Part shown: one piece after another, positions 1 through 8,875 of the stretch
How the letters are laid out: every line of letters begins with the position of its first letter
How positions within the stretch are numbered: the first letter of the stretch is position 1
DNA from: Pseudoalteromonas sp. P1-9
Lineage (GTDB): Bacteria; Pseudomonadota; Gammaproteobacteria; Enterobacterales; Alteromonadaceae
Assembly: GCF_001399975.1 (NCBI RefSeq)
Contig: NZ_LKBD01000018.1
Location: 1-64,000, forward strand
Length of the DNA stretch: 64,000 nucleotides
Direction of reading: 5' to 3'
Program-made: the position numbers and the translations under genes
Notes under the pieces: model-generated
The model's input: only the letters and a program-made list of their open reading frames with translations
What the model was told of the DNA's origin: nothing
The model's database searches: none

Positions 1-91
1 GAACCCTGAACCCTGAACCCTGAACCCTGAACCCTGAACCCTGAACCCTGAACCCTGAACCCTGAACCCTGAACCCTGAACCCTGAACCTT
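1..91. repeat. Heptanucleotide tandem repeat, 12 perfect copies
   Basis: The unit GAACCCT is repeated head to tail 12 times without error (1-84), followed by a degenerate thirteenth copy. The array begins at the window edge, so its true length is unknown. Read on the plus strand every frame meets TGA each 21 bases. On the minus strand the array is open in all frames and would encode a repeated RVQGSGF heptapeptide, but no gene is evident there. A perfect 7-base repeat of this length is a candidate slipped-strand locus. It lies about 300 bases before pdhR. Confidence 0.97.
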
Positions 92-94
92 ATC

Positions 95-105
95 TGGTCT
101 GACCA
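95..105. promoter_or_regulatory. Possible second PdhR operator
   Basis: TGGTCTGACCA is an interrupted palindrome with the same half sites (TGGT/ACCA) and 3-base spacing as the site at 313-325 and as the known E. coli PdhR box. It is followed by a similar TTTTAC tail. It lies directly after the heptamer array. It could serve an upstream gene outside the window or a distant pdhR promoter. Confidence 0.5.
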
Positions 106-271
106 TTTTACTTTTTCACCAATTAAATAATTATTCTGTTATTTTTTGTCTACCTTTAATGGTGTTTGATTTCTTATCTCGTACGTAACCTGAGGTTTAG
201 TGCATCGTTGCCAAACTATTTTTAGGCAAAAAACACTGCATTGAATAGTTATGCCATTAATCTTGATAATT

Positions 272-300
272 TTGACTATTCACCGTATTTCTGATAATTT
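272..300 (+). promoter_or_regulatory. Possible pdhR promoter
   Basis: TTGACT (272-277) is followed after 15 to 17 bases by GATAAT/TAATTT (293-300). Transcription would start near 305, which puts the PdhR box at 313-325 just downstream of the start, the usual arrangement for PdhR autorepression. The rest of 106-397 shows no coding potential. Confidence 0.4.
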
Positions 301-312
301 AATCGCTAATTT

Positions 313-325
313 TTGGTATGACCAA
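313..325. promoter_or_regulatory. PdhR operator upstream of pdhR
   Basis: TTGGTATGACCAA, flanked by T-rich and ATTT sequence, matches the known PdhR box (AATTGGTNNGACCAATT) almost perfectly. It lies 73 bases before the pdhR start codon. Known biology: PdhR binds here and is released by pyruvate, so the pdhR-aceEF operon would be pyruvate-induced. Confidence 0.8.
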
Positions 326-397
326 TTTACCTTTTGCGAATTTGACACACTATTTGCTTGATTAGGAACGGAAAACAGAAGGTTACTTCAAAAGCCT

Positions 398-1144
398 ATG
401 TCATTTAAGATAAAAGCCGCTAAGCTGTCGGATGTGATTTTAGAACAACTTGAGAATATGATTCTTGAGGGCTCGTTGGCGCCCGGCGAAAAACTACCTC
501 CGGAGCGTGAGCTGGCGAAACAATTTGAAGTGTCACGTCCTTCATTACGTGAAGCGATTCAAAAATTGGAAGCGAGAGGGCTGGTAACACGTCGCCAAGG
601 TGGCGGTACTTATGTTAAAAACCAGCTTGAGGGTGGCATGACAGATCCACTGTTTGATTTGATTTCCAAACACCCTGAATCACAATTCGACCTACTTGAA
701 TTCCGTCATGCCTTAGAAGGTATCGCAGCCTACTATGCGGCACTTCGTGGTACTGATACAGATTTTGAATATATTTCCAAGTGTTTTGATGCCATTGCAA
801 CTGCAAATGATATTGAAACCCAAGCTCAAATGATCAATGCCTTTCATTTTGCCGTAGCAGAAGCATCGCACAACGTAGTGTTGCTGCACTTAATTCGCGG
901 TATGAAATCATTACTTGAGCAAAATATTCAGCAGAATTTAATGGTATTAGTGCAAAAATCAGATGTTAAAACGCAACTGGCTGAACACAGAAAATTCCTG
1001 TTTGATGCAGTAATTACAGGACAACCAGATAAAGCACGTGACGCAAGTAATGCGCACTTAGCCTTTATTGAAGAAGCTTTATTGCAAGCGGGTAAAGAGC
1101 ACTCTCGTATTGAGCGCAGTTTACGCCGTTCGCAAAAAAATTAA
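398..1144 (+). CDS. pdhR: Pyruvate dehydrogenase complex repressor PdhR
   Basis: A GntR-family (FadR subfamily) transcription factor of 248 residues. The N-terminal winged helix-turn-helix (about residues 8-70) contains the typical PPERELAKQFEVSRPSLREA helix pair. The C-terminal all-helical FCD domain (about 95-230) binds the ligand, pyruvate in E. coli PdhR. It is the first gene of the PDH cluster, 69 bases before aceE, and a PdhR box precedes it, so it most likely represses itself and aceEF. The length is close to E. coli PdhR (254). The identification rests on both sequence and context. Confidence 0.95.
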   Translation: MSFKIKAAKLSDVILEQLENMILEGSLAPGEKLPPERELAKQFEVSRPSLREAIQKLEARGLVTRRQGGGTYVKNQLEGGMTDPLFDLISKHPESQFDLLEFRHALEGIAAYYAALRGTDTDFEYISKCFDAIATANDIETQAQMINAFHFAVAEASHNVVLLHLIRGMKSLLEQNIQQNLMVLVQKSDVKTQLAEHRKFLFDAVITGQPDKARDASNAHLAFIEEALLQAGKEHSRIERSLRRSQKN

Positions 1145-1213
1145 ACGATTTGAAACATAACTCGATTTATCTGTTAGGGATAAATTTGAATTTAAACATA
1201 AGGAACACTCCAT

Positions 1214-3880
1214 ATGTCTGAAGTCAATAAAATTGACGTTGACGCGTTAGAAACCCAAGAGTGGTTGCAAGCGCTTGAGTCAGTAGTAAAAGAAGAAGGC
1301 GTTGAACGCGCACAGTTTTTACTTGAACAAGTACTAGAGCAAGCACGTCTTGACGGCGTAGATATGCCAACTGGTATCACAACTAACTATGTGAATACTA
1401 TCCCAGCAGATCAAGAACCTGCGTATCCAGGTGACACAACAATTGAGCGTCGTATTCGTTCAATCGTGCGTTGGAATGCAATCATGATCGTATTACGTGC
1501 GTCTAAGAAAGACTTAGAGCTAGGCGGCCACATGGCGTCTTACCAGTCTTCAGCTGCATTCTACGAAATGTGTTTTAACCACTTCTTCCGTGCACCAAAC
1601 GAGAAAGACGGTGGCGATTTAGTTTATTACCAAGGTCACATTTCACCTGGTATCTACGCACGTGCTTTCCTAGAAGGTCGTTTAACAGAAGAGCAACTTG
1701 ATAACTTCCGTCAAGAAGTAGACGGCAACGGTATTTCTTCATACCCGCACCCTAAGTTAATGCCTGAATTTTGGCAGTTCCCAACGGTATCTATGGGTCT
1801 AGGTCCAATCGCATCTATCTACCAAGCACGTTTCCTTAAATACCTAGAAGGTCGCGGTCTGAAAGAGACTAACGAGCAGCGCGTTTATGCGTTCTTAGGT
1901 GATGGTGAGATGGATGAGCCAGAATCACGTGGTGCAATTTCTTTCGCTGCCCGTGAGAAGCTAGATAACCTATGTTACCTAATTAACTGTAACTTACAGC
2001 GCCTAGATGGCCCAGTAATGGGTAATGGTAAGATCATTCAAGAACTTGAAGGTCTATTTAAAGGCGCTGGCTGGAACGTAATTAAAGTAGTTTGGGGTTC
2101 TGGTTGGGATCTACTACTTGCTAAAGATACGTCGGGTAAGCTTTTACAGCTTATGAATGAAACAATCGACGGTGATTACCAGACTTATAAGTCAAAAGAC
2201 GGTGCTTACGTGCGTGAACACTTCTTTGGTCGTTACCCAGAAACTGCAGCGCTTGTTGCAGATATGACTGATGACGAGATCTTCGCGCTTAAGCGTGGTG
2301 GTCACGATACGTCTAAGCTTTTCGCAGCATATAAAGCAGCGCAAGAGACAAAAGGTCGTCCTACTGTAATCTTAGCTAAAACGGTTAAAGGTTACGGCAT
2401 GGGTGAAGCAGCTGAAGGTAAAAACATTGCGCACCAAGTTAAGAAAATGGACATGACACACGTTGAACACCTTCGTTCACGTCTTGGCCTTGAAGACTTG
2501 GTATCTGATGAGCAAATCAAAGACTTACCATACCTGAAGCTTGAAGAAGGCTCTACAGAGTACGAATACTTACATGCGCGTCGTAAAGCATTACACGGCT
2601 ACACGCCACAGCGTTTACCTAACTTCACGCAAGCACTAGAAATTCCAACGCTAGAGCAATTTAAGCCACTTCTAGAAGAGCAAAAGCGTGATATTTCTAC
2701 GACTATGGGTTATGTACGTGCGCTAAATATCTTATTAAAAGATAAAGGCGTAGGTAAAAACATCGTACCTATCATTGCGGATGAAGCTCGTACCTTTGGT
2801 ATGGAAGGTTTATTCCGTCAAATCGGTATTTACAACCCACATGGTCAGAACTACACACCGCAAGACCGTGATATCGTTTCTTACTACAAAGAAGCAACAT
2901 CAGGTCAGGTACTTCAAGAAGGTATCAACGAGCTAGGTGCAATGTCTTCATGGGTTGCTGCTGCAACATCATACTCGACAAATGACCTACCAATGATCCC
3001 ATTCTACATCTATTACTCTATGTTCGGTTTCCAACGTGTTGGCGACATGGCGTGGATGGCGGGTGACCAACAAGCGCGTGGTTTCTTACTCGGTGCAACG
3101 GCTGGTCGTACAACCCTTAACGGTGAAGGTCTGCAGCACGAAGACGGTCACTCGCACATTCAAGCGGGTACTATTCCTAACTGTATTTCTTATGACCCAA
3201 CGTTCGTATTTGAAGTAGCGGTAATCCTACAAGACGGTATCCGTCGTATGTACGGTCCTGAGCAAGAAAACGTGTTCTACTACTTAACGTTAATGAACGA
3301 GAACTATGCTCAGCCTGCAATGCCAGAAGGTGCGGAAGAAGGTATTCGTAAGGGTATCTACAAGCTTGAAGACAACGCTGGCGACAAAGCACACGTTCAG
3401 CTAATGGGTTCAGGTACTATCTTAAACGAAGTACGTAAAGCAGGTCAGATCCTAAGCGAAGAATATGGCATTGGTTCAGATGTATTCTCTGTAACGTCAT
3501 TCAATGAGCTTGCACGTGATGGTCAAGACGTTGAGCGTTTCAACATGCTTAACCCAACAAGCGATGCAAAAGTACCTTACATCACAACTGTATTAGGTGA
3601 GTCTCCAGCAATTGCGGCAACTGACTATATGAAAAACTATGCAGAGCAAGTACGTGCATACATGCCAAGCGCATCTTACAAAGTACTAGGTACTGACGGT
3701 TATGGTCGTTCAGACAGCCGTGAAAACTTACGTCGTCACTTCGAAGTAAATGCAGGTTACGTTGTAGTCGCTGCACTTACAGAGCTTGTTAAGCAAGGTA
3801 AAGTTGACGCATCAGTTGTGGCAGACGCTATCAAGAAATTTGATATCGACACAACGAAAACTAACCCACTATACGCATAA
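1214..3880 (+). CDS. aceE: Pyruvate dehydrogenase E1 component, homodimeric
   Basis: The E1 subunit of the pyruvate dehydrogenase complex decarboxylates pyruvate on thiamine diphosphate and passes the acetyl group to the lipoyl domains of AceF. At 888 residues it has the length of the homodimeric gammaproteobacterial type (E. coli 887). The thiamine diphosphate motif GDGEMDEPE starts at residue 229. The start ATG at 1214 follows an AAGGA ribosome site. aceF begins 12 bases after the stop, so the two are co-transcribed. Codon use is strongly biased to a narrow set, as expected for a highly expressed enzyme. Confidence 0.98.
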   Translation: MSEVNKIDVDALETQEWLQALESVVKEEGVERAQFLLEQVLEQARLDGVDMPTGITTNYVNTIPADQEPAYPGDTTIERRIRSIVRWNAIMIVLRASKKDLELGGHMASYQSSAAFYEMCFNHFFRAPNEKDGGDLVYYQGHISPGIYARAFLEGRLTEEQLDNFRQEVDGNGISSYPHPKLMPEFWQFPTVSMGLGPIASIYQARFLKYLEGRGLKETNEQRVYAFLGDGEMDEPESRGAISFAAREKLDNLCYLINCNLQRLDGPVMGNGKIIQELEGLFKGAGWNVIKVVWGSGWDLLLAKDTSGKLLQLMNETIDGDYQTYKSKDGAYVREHFFGRYPETAALVADMTDDEIFALKRGGHDTSKLFAAYKAAQETKGRPTVILAKTVKGYGMGEAAEGKNIAHQVKKMDMTHVEHLRSRLGLEDLVSDEQIKDLPYLKLEEGSTEYEYLHARRKALHGYTPQRLPNFTQALEIPTLEQFKPLLEEQKRDISTTMGYVRALNILLKDKGVGKNIVPIIADEARTFGMEGLFRQIGIYNPHGQNYTPQDRDIVSYYKEATSGQVLQEGINELGAMSSWVAAATSYSTNDLPMIPFYIYYSMFGFQRVGDMAWMAGDQQARGFLLGATAGRTTLNGEGLQHEDGHSHIQAGTIPNCISYDPTFVFEVAVILQDGIRRMYGPEQENVFYYLTLMNENYAQPAMPEGAEEGIRKGIYKLEDNAGDKAHVQLMGSGTILNEVRKAGQILSEEYGIGSDVFSVTSFNELARDGQDVERFNMLNPTSDAKVPYITTVLGESPAIAATDYMKNYAEQVRAYMPSASYKVLGTDGYGRSDSRENLRRHFEVNAGYVVVAALTELVKQGKVDASVVADAIKKFDIDTTKTNPLYA

Positions 3881-3892
3881 GAGGCAGATAGA

Positions 3893-5782
3893 ATGGCAAT
3901 CGAAATTCATGTTCCAGACATTGGTGCAGATGAGGTTGAAGTAACTGAGATCCTAGTTAACGTAGGTGATACAGTTGAAGTTGATCAATCTCTTATTTCA
4001 GTTGAAGGTGATAAAGCTTCAATGGAAGTGCCAGCTGCACAAGCGGGTACAGTGAAAGAAATTAAAGTAGCTGAAGGCGACACTGTTGCAACTGGCTCTT
4101 TAATTATGATTTTTGATGCTGCGGGTGATGCACCTGCAGCAGCCGAGCCTGAAGCACCAGCAGCCCCAGCAGCTGCACCTGCTCCAGCAGCGGCATCTGA
4201 ATTAGTTGAGGTTCACGTACCAGATATCGGTGGTGACGAGGTTGAAGTAACTGAGATCATGATTGCCGTAGGCGACGTGGTTGAAGCTGACCAATCAATC
4301 TTAAACGTAGAAGGCGACAAGGCTTCTATGGAAGTGCCAGCACCATTTGGCGGTACAGTTAAAGAAATCAAAGTTGAAGTTGGCGGTAAAGTATCAACGG
4401 GCTCGCTAGTATTCGTATTTGAAACTGGCGCGGCGGCACCTGTTGCAGCTGAGGTTGCTCCTGCACCAGCAGCACCGGCAGCAGCTGAACTGAAAGAAGT
4501 GCATGTACCTGATATCGGCGGTGATGAAGTTGAAGTTACTGAGATCATGGTTGCAGTAGGCGACAGCGTTTCGGAAGATCAGTCAATCTTAAACGTTGAA
4601 GGTGATAAGGCTTCAATGGAAGTACCAGCACCATTTGCAGGTACGGTTAAAGAAATCAAAGTAGAAGTTGGCGGTAAAGTATCAACGGGTTCTTTGGTGT
4701 TTGTATTTGAAACTCAGGGTTCAGCACCGGTTGCGGCTCCTGCGGCGGCTGCACCTGCATCAGCTCCTTCCGCGGCACCAGCTCCAGCAGCAAAACCTGC
4801 ACCAGCACCGACTGCTTCAGCGCAAAAAGATGAGTTTGTAGCGAACGATCAATATGCGCATGCGTCTCCGGTTGTTCGTCGTCTTGCTCGTGAGTTTGGT
4901 GTTAACCTTGCACGCGTTAAGGGTACAGGTCGTAAGAATCGTGTACTTAAAGAAGACGTACAAAACTATGTGAAAGAGTTAGTGAAGCAAGTTGAATCAG
5001 GTCAGCTATCTAAAGGTGGCAACACTGGCGGTGGCGAGCTAAACCTAATTCCTTGGCCAAAAGTAGATTTCAGCAAGTTTGGTGAAGTTGAAGAGAAGAA
5101 GCTTTCTCGCATTCAAAAGCTTTCTGGTGCAAACCTTCACCGTAACTGGGTACAGATCCCGCATGTTACACAGTTTGACGAAGCAGACATCACCACGCTA
5201 GAAGCATTCCGTAAAGAACAGAATGTACTGGCTGAGAAGAAGAAAATGGGTGTGAAGATCACACCATTAGTATTCGTAATGAAAGCCGCGGCTAAAGCAC
5301 TTGAAGAGTTCCCAACGTTTAACTCATCACTGTCTGAAGATGGCGAAAGCTTAATTCTTAAGAAGTATGTAAACATTGGTATCGCAGTAGATACACCAAA
5401 TGGTCTAGTTGTTCCTGTTGTTCGTGACGTGAACAAAAAAGGCATCATTGAGTTATCTCGTGAGTTGATGGAAATCTCTGGCAAAGCACGTGAAGGTAAA
5501 CTAACTGCATCTGATATGCAGGGCGGTTGTTTCACGATTTCTAGCCTAGGTGGCATCGGTGGTACTGCGTTTACACCAATCGTAAATGCACCAGAAGTTG
5601 CTATCTTAGGCGTGTCTAAGTCAGACATGAAGCCGAAGTGGAATGGTAAAGAGTTTGAGCCGCGCCTAATGGTGCCGCTAAGCTGTTCATACGACCACCG
5701 TGTAATTGACGGTGCGTTAGCAGCACGCTTTACTGCAACTCTTGCAGCTTACTTGAGCGACATTCGCCAGTTAGTAATGTAA
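3893..5782 (+). CDS. aceF: Dihydrolipoamide acetyltransferase, E2 of PDH, three lipoyl domains
   Basis: E2 core of pyruvate dehydrogenase, 629 residues. It carries three N-terminal lipoyl domains, each with a GDKAS lipoylation motif (lysines at about 41, 143 and 239), joined by Ala/Pro-rich swinging linkers. These are followed by a peripheral subunit-binding domain ([15 protein letters not shown], near residues 320-360) and a C-terminal catalytic domain with the DHRVIDGA active-site motif near residue 600. The second and third lipoyl domains are nearly identical in protein and similar in DNA. The gene is followed by a strong terminator, so lpdA is likely transcribed mainly from its own promoter. 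Confidence 0.98.
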   Translation: MAIEIHVPDIGADEVEVTEILVNVGDTVEVDQSLISVEGDKASMEVPAAQAGTVKEIKVAEGDTVATGSLIMIFDAAGDAPAAAEPEAPAAPAAAPAPAAASELVEVHVPDIGGDEVEVTEIMIAVGDVVEADQSILNVEGDKASMEVPAPFGGTVKEIKVEVGGKVSTGSLVFVFETGAAAPVAAEVAPAPAAPAAAELKEVHVPDIGGDEVEVTEIMVAVGDSVSEDQSILNVEGDKASMEVPAPFAGTVKEIKVEVGGKVSTGSLVFVFETQGSAPVAAPAAAAPASAPSAAPAPAAKPAPAPTASAQKDEFVANDQYAHASPVVRRLAREFGVNLARVKGTGRKNRVLKEDVQNYVKELVKQVESGQLSKGGNTGGGELNLIPWPKVDFSKFGEVEEKKLSRIQKLSGANLHRNWVQIPHVTQFDEADITTLEAFRKEQNVLAEKKKMGVKITPLVFVMKAAAKALEEFPTFNSSLSEDGESLILKKYVNIGIAVDTPNGLVVPVVRDVNKKGIIELSRELMEISGKAREGKLTASDMQGGCFTISSLGGIGGTAFTPIVNAPEVAILGVSKSDMKPKWNGKEFEPRLMVPLSCSYDHRVIDGALAARFTATLAAYLSDIRQLVM

Positions 5783-5793
5783 GAAAAGAGCTT

Positions 5794-5825
5794 AACGCAT
5801 AACTTCGGTTATGCGTTTTGTTTAT
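5794..5825 (+). terminator. Intrinsic terminator after aceF
   Basis: A 10-base-pair stem (AACGCATAAC / GTTATGCGTT) closes a TTCG tetraloop with the stabilising C-G closing pair and is followed by TTTTGTTT. It lies 11 bases after the aceF stop. Confidence 0.9.
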
Positions 5826-6019
5826 CGCTCTGATGTAGCAAATAGTATTAATTGAACGAAATCTCTTGAAAATTGCACGACATATGTAAACGGCAATGCT
5901 AGAATTTCGCGCAATATTAATTTATCTGCCCAAAGTCTTGTTAATTGAGATAAATAGGCAGGAGTTTGGGTGATACAATTCTCGTATTATCCCGTTCGAA
6001 TAACAGTTAAGGTAATAAC

Positions 6020-7444
6020 ATGAGCAACGAAATCAAAACTCAAGTTGTTGTACTAGGCGGTGGTCCTGGTGGTTACTCTGCAGCATTCCGTGCTGCTGAT
6101 TTAGGTTTAGATGTAACATTAATCGAATCACGCGATACTTTAGGTGGTGTGTGCTTAAACGTAGGTTGTATTCCTTCAAAAGCACTTTTACACGTAGCTA
6201 AAGTAATTGACGACGCAGCTGAAATGGCGTCTCACGGTGTTACTTTCGGTGCTCCTCAAATCGACCTAGACAAAATCCGTTCATGGAAAGAGTCTGTAAT
6301 CGGTCAACTTACTGGCGGCCTAGACGGCATGGCGAAAATGCGTAAAGTTAACGTAGTTAACGGTTACGGCAAATTCACAGGTTCTAACACCATTGCTGTT
6401 GAAGGCGAAAACGGTACAACTACTGTTACTTTCGATAATGCAATTATCGCTGCGGGTTCTCAACCTGTAAACCTACCTTTCATCCCTGAAGATGATCGTG
6501 TAATTGACTCAACAGGCGCGCTTGAACTTAAAGACGTTCCTGAAAAGCTACTTGTATTAGGTGGTGGTATCATCGGTTTAGAGATGGGTACTGTTTACCG
6601 TGCACTAGGTTCACAAATCGACGTTGTTGAATTTGCTGATCAACTAGTACCAGCAGCTGATAAAGACGTTATCAAGATTTACCAAAAGTACGTTAAGAAC
6701 AAGTTCAACGTAATGCTTTCTACTAAAGTGGTTGCAGTTGAAGCGAAAGAAGACGGTCTATACGTTTCATTTGAAGGTAAAAACGCACCAGCTGAAGCTG
6801 TTCGTTACGACAAAGTACTTGTTGCTGTGGGTCGTACTCCGAACGGTAAACTACTTGACGCTGAAAAAGCGGGCGTAGCAGTTGATGAGCGTGGCTTTAT
6901 CAACACTGACAAGCAAATGAAGACAAACGTAAACCACATCTTCGCGATTGGTGATATCGTTGGTCAACCAATGCTTGCACACAAAGCGGTTCACGAAGCA
7001 CACGTTGCAGCTGAAGTTATCTCTGGTAAGAAGCATTATTTCGATCCTAAGTGTATCCCTTCAATTGCATACACAGATCCAGAAATTGCATGGGTTGGTG
7101 TAACTGAGAAAGAAGCAAAAGAGCAAGGCCTTAAAATTGAAACAGCGGTATTCCCGTGGGCAGCATCTGGCCGTGCAATTGCTTCAGCTCGTACTGAAGG
7201 TTCAACTAAGCTTATCTTCGATAAAGACTCAGGTCGCGTTATCGGTGGTGCAATGGTTGGTATCAACGCAGGTGAAATGCTTGGTGAAATCGGCCTAGCG
7301 GTTGAAATGGGCGCAGATGGTGAAGACTTAGCGCTTACAATTCACGCTCACCCAACACTGAACGAGTCAATCGGTCTAGCTGCAGAAATTTTCGAAGGTT
7401 CAATCACTGACCTTCCAAACAAAAAAGCAGTTAAAAAGAAGTAA
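6020..7444 (+). CDS. lpdA: Dihydrolipoyl dehydrogenase, E3 component
   Basis: A flavoprotein of 474 residues that reoxidises dihydrolipoyl groups with NAD+. It serves the pyruvate and 2-oxoglutarate dehydrogenases and usually the glycine cleavage system. Visible motifs are the FAD-binding GGGPGG (13-18), the redox disulfide CLNVGC (C45 and C50), a second Rossmann motif GGGIIGLEMG near residue 181, and the C-terminal HAHPTLNE with the catalytic His. It is separated from aceF by a terminator and about 200 bases of AT-rich sequence that should hold its promoter. Codon bias indicates high expression. Confidence 0.98.
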   Translation: MSNEIKTQVVVLGGGPGGYSAAFRAADLGLDVTLIESRDTLGGVCLNVGCIPSKALLHVAKVIDDAAEMASHGVTFGAPQIDLDKIRSWKESVIGQLTGGLDGMAKMRKVNVVNGYGKFTGSNTIAVEGENGTTTVTFDNAIIAAGSQPVNLPFIPEDDRVIDSTGALELKDVPEKLLVLGGGIIGLEMGTVYRALGSQIDVVEFADQLVPAADKDVIKIYQKYVKNKFNVMLSTKVVAVEAKEDGLYVSFEGKNAPAEAVRYDKVLVAVGRTPNGKLLDAEKAGVAVDERGFINTDKQMKTNVNHIFAIGDIVGQPMLAHKAVHEAHVAAEVISGKKHYFDPKCIPSIAYTDPEIAWVGVTEKEAKEQGLKIETAVFPWAASGRAIASARTEGSTKLIFDKDSGRVIGGAMVGINAGEMLGEIGLAVEMGADGEDLALTIHAHPTLNESIGLAAEIFEGSITDLPNKKAVKKK

Positions 7445-7463
7445 TCTAACACTTCTTTAGAGA

Positions 7464-7489
7464 AACCCAGCCATTGTGCTGGGTTTTTT
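7464..7489 (+). terminator. Intrinsic terminator after lpdA
   Basis: AACCCAGC (7464-7471) pairs with GCTGGGTT (7478-7485) around a 6-base loop, followed by a T tract. Confidence 0.9.
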
Positions 7490-7574
7490 ATTATCTAGAT
7501 TTTGTACATCGGCTTAGTATTAGCTCAAAGCGCCAAAAAAAGTTAGAATACGCCGCTTGTTTGGGAGAGGTCGA

Positions 7575-8246
7575 TTGAAAAATTCAGTATTAGCACTTAG
7601 GCAACAACAGATCGCTGCAGCAAAGCGTGAATATAAAGCGCGCGGTTCAAAATTATCGCGCTGTGAGCATTGTTTGTTATCTGAAACCTTATGTATTTGT
7701 GATGGTATCGAAGAGGCAAATTGTGATGCTGCAGTTTGTTTGCTGATGTATCACAATGAGAGTTTTAAGCCGTCAAATACAGGACGTTTAATTGCTGATA
7801 TTGTGCCTGACAATTATGCCTTTCGTTGGGACAGAACAGAGCCAGATAAAGCGCTTTTAGATTTATTACAAAGTGATAAATACCAACCCTTTATCGTGTT
7901 TCCTGAAGATAATATGCCAGTAGACCGGGTTGTTAAACAGGTCAGTCGTATTGCAGGTAAAAAACCGTTATTTGTCTTTTTAGATGGTACTTGGCGTGAA
8001 GCGAAGAAAATGATTCGCAAAAGCCCTTATTTAGACGGTTTTCCGATTTTATCTATTAGCCCTGAAAAGCTCTCCGAATATCATTTACGTGTTGCCGCAT
8101 TTGAGCACCAATTGGGTACTGCTGAAGTGGCCATTATGGTGTTAGAACTTGCAGGAGAGCTTGATGCGTCACAAAAATTAGAGCGTCATTTTATTGATTT
8201 TAGAAATGCTTACCTTAAGGGTAAACGCAGTAAATTAGTGCCGTAA
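7575..8246 (+). CDS. tapT: tRNA-uridine aminocarboxypropyltransferase (DTW domain)
   Basis: A DTW-domain protein like E. coli YfiP/TapT, which transfers an aminocarboxypropyl group from S-adenosylmethionine to make acp3U47 in tRNA. The family motif DGTW occupies residues 137-140 and is followed by REAKKM. Four cysteines in a CX2CX6CXC pattern (30, 33, 40, 42) probably bind zinc. The start is TTG at 7575, because GGGAGAGG (7563-7570) gives an ideal ribosome site there; an in-frame TTG at 7557 has no such site. The product is 223 residues. A degenerate copy of the gene end lies about 110 bases downstream. Confidence 0.87.
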   Translation: MKNSVLALRQQQIAAAKREYKARGSKLSRCEHCLLSETLCICDGIEEANCDAAVCLLMYHNESFKPSNTGRLIADIVPDNYAFRWDRTEPDKALLDLLQSDKYQPFIVFPEDNMPVDRVVKQVSRIAGKKPLFVFLDGTWREAKKMIRKSPYLDGFPILSISPEKLSEYHLRVAAFEHQLGTAEVAIMVLELAGELDASQKLERHFIDFRNAYLKGKRSKLVP

Positions 8247-8308
8247 TAATACGACTCAAATTCGTGTGATGAATTTGCGGTGAGCTAAAACCTAACGTGT
8301 TATTTTTC

Positions 8309-8363
8309 GATATTAGAAATGAGTCATTTCTTGAAGGGTGAGTGCAGTAAACTAGTGGCTTAA
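8309..8363 (+). repeat. Degenerate duplicate of the 3' end of tapT
   Basis: The segment 8309-8363 resembles the last 50 bases of tapT (8196-8246): both share GAT-TTAGAAATG, AGGGT, GCAGTAAA-TAGTG and a terminal TAA. In the gene the segment reads DFRNAYLKGKRSK. In the copy it reads DIRNESFLEG before hitting stops. It looks like an eroded remnant of a short duplication. Confidence 0.5.
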
Positions 8364-8400
8364 AGCGCATATTCAAAACGTGATAAGTGAGTTTTAGGCA

Positions 8401-8427
8401 AATAAAAAGCGCAGCTTAAAGCTGCGC
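8401..8427 (-). terminator. Intrinsic terminator of the CsrB-like RNA
   Basis: On the minus strand GCGCAGC pairs with GCTGCGC around TTTAA and is followed by TTTTTATT. On the plus strand the hairpin has no T tract, so it acts on minus-strand transcription. Confidence 0.9.
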
Positions 8428-8706
8428 CTTAACGGAATCTTATTAGCGTCCTGCTATGCACATATCTTTGTTTGATTAGTGCAATCCTTGATATCCCTAT
8501 TTTGACATGACTCGTCAATGAGCTAAATCCGTGCTCAATCCATCTATCCTATTTACAATCCTGTAAGAAAATCCGTTTAAGGTCCACATCCTGTAAACCA
8601 TCAATTCCCTTGGCATCCTAGCCCAAAATCCATCTAGTAAATCCTATCAGCTCCTGCCGCTTACTAATCCTAAGTAAGGTCAATTCAGTCCATTTCCTTT
8701 TGACAC
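8401..8706 (-). ncRNA. csrB: CsrB-like regulatory small RNA (CsrA-sequestering)
   Basis: Read on the minus strand, this stretch of about 305 bases contains 18 GGA triplets, mostly within A/T/C-GGAT contexts spaced about 10-20 bases apart; about five would be expected by chance. Several lie in small hairpin loops: 8660-8678 (CTTACT stem, loop TAGGATT) and 8553-8566 (TTACA stem, loop GGAT). This is the signature of CsrB/RsmZ RNAs, which titrate the translational regulator CsrA. The transcript ends at a strong terminator (8401-8427), has a TAGAAT -10 element (8712-8717), and has a GacA/UvrY-type box about 180 bases upstream. No competing open reading frame exists. The 5' end is estimated to within a few bases. 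Confidence 0.87.
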
Positions 8707-8711
8707 TGTTA

Positions 8712-8738
8712 ATTCTAGAGCAGTGGTTGTTGAATAAA
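8712..8738 (-). promoter_or_regulatory. Probable promoter of the CsrB-like RNA
   Basis: On the minus strand a TAGAAT hexamer (8717-8712) would place the RNA start near 8706. The -35 region (TTTTAT, 16 bases upstream) is a poor match, as is usual for promoters that need an activator. Confidence 0.5.
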
Positions 8739-8866
8739 ACTATATAAAATGGCTTAGTGAATTTGTTTTATTGCTGAAATATAGAGTTTAACGTGGTTAT
8801 GTTTTTATAAAACAAGGTGTTAACTATTTTGGGTGCGTGTGTTCACCTCGTTTTTTGAGATAAGTA

Positions 8867-8874
8867 GGGGGGGG
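8867..8874. repeat. G8 homopolymer tract
   Basis: Eight consecutive G residues in an AT-rich intergenic region. The tract lies one base from the GacA-type box and between it and the small-RNA promoter, so a change in its length would alter that spacing. Confidence 0.95.
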
Positions 8875-8875
8875 C

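Noticed and set aside
1..91. Telomere-like repeat, possible linear chromosome end
   Set aside because: The array is adjacent to a normal chromosomal operon and sits at an arbitrary window edge; a microsatellite is the simpler reading.
4213..4548. Open frame of 111 codons on the minus strand inside aceF
   Set aside because: It is a shadow of the repetitive, Ala/Pro/Glu-rich coding sequence of aceF.
8461..8700. Regular ATCC motifs on the plus strand looked like a CRISPR-like or binding-site array
   Set aside because: The unit is not a conserved repeat with spacers; on the minus strand the motifs are GGAT of a CsrB-type RNA, which explains them together with the terminator.
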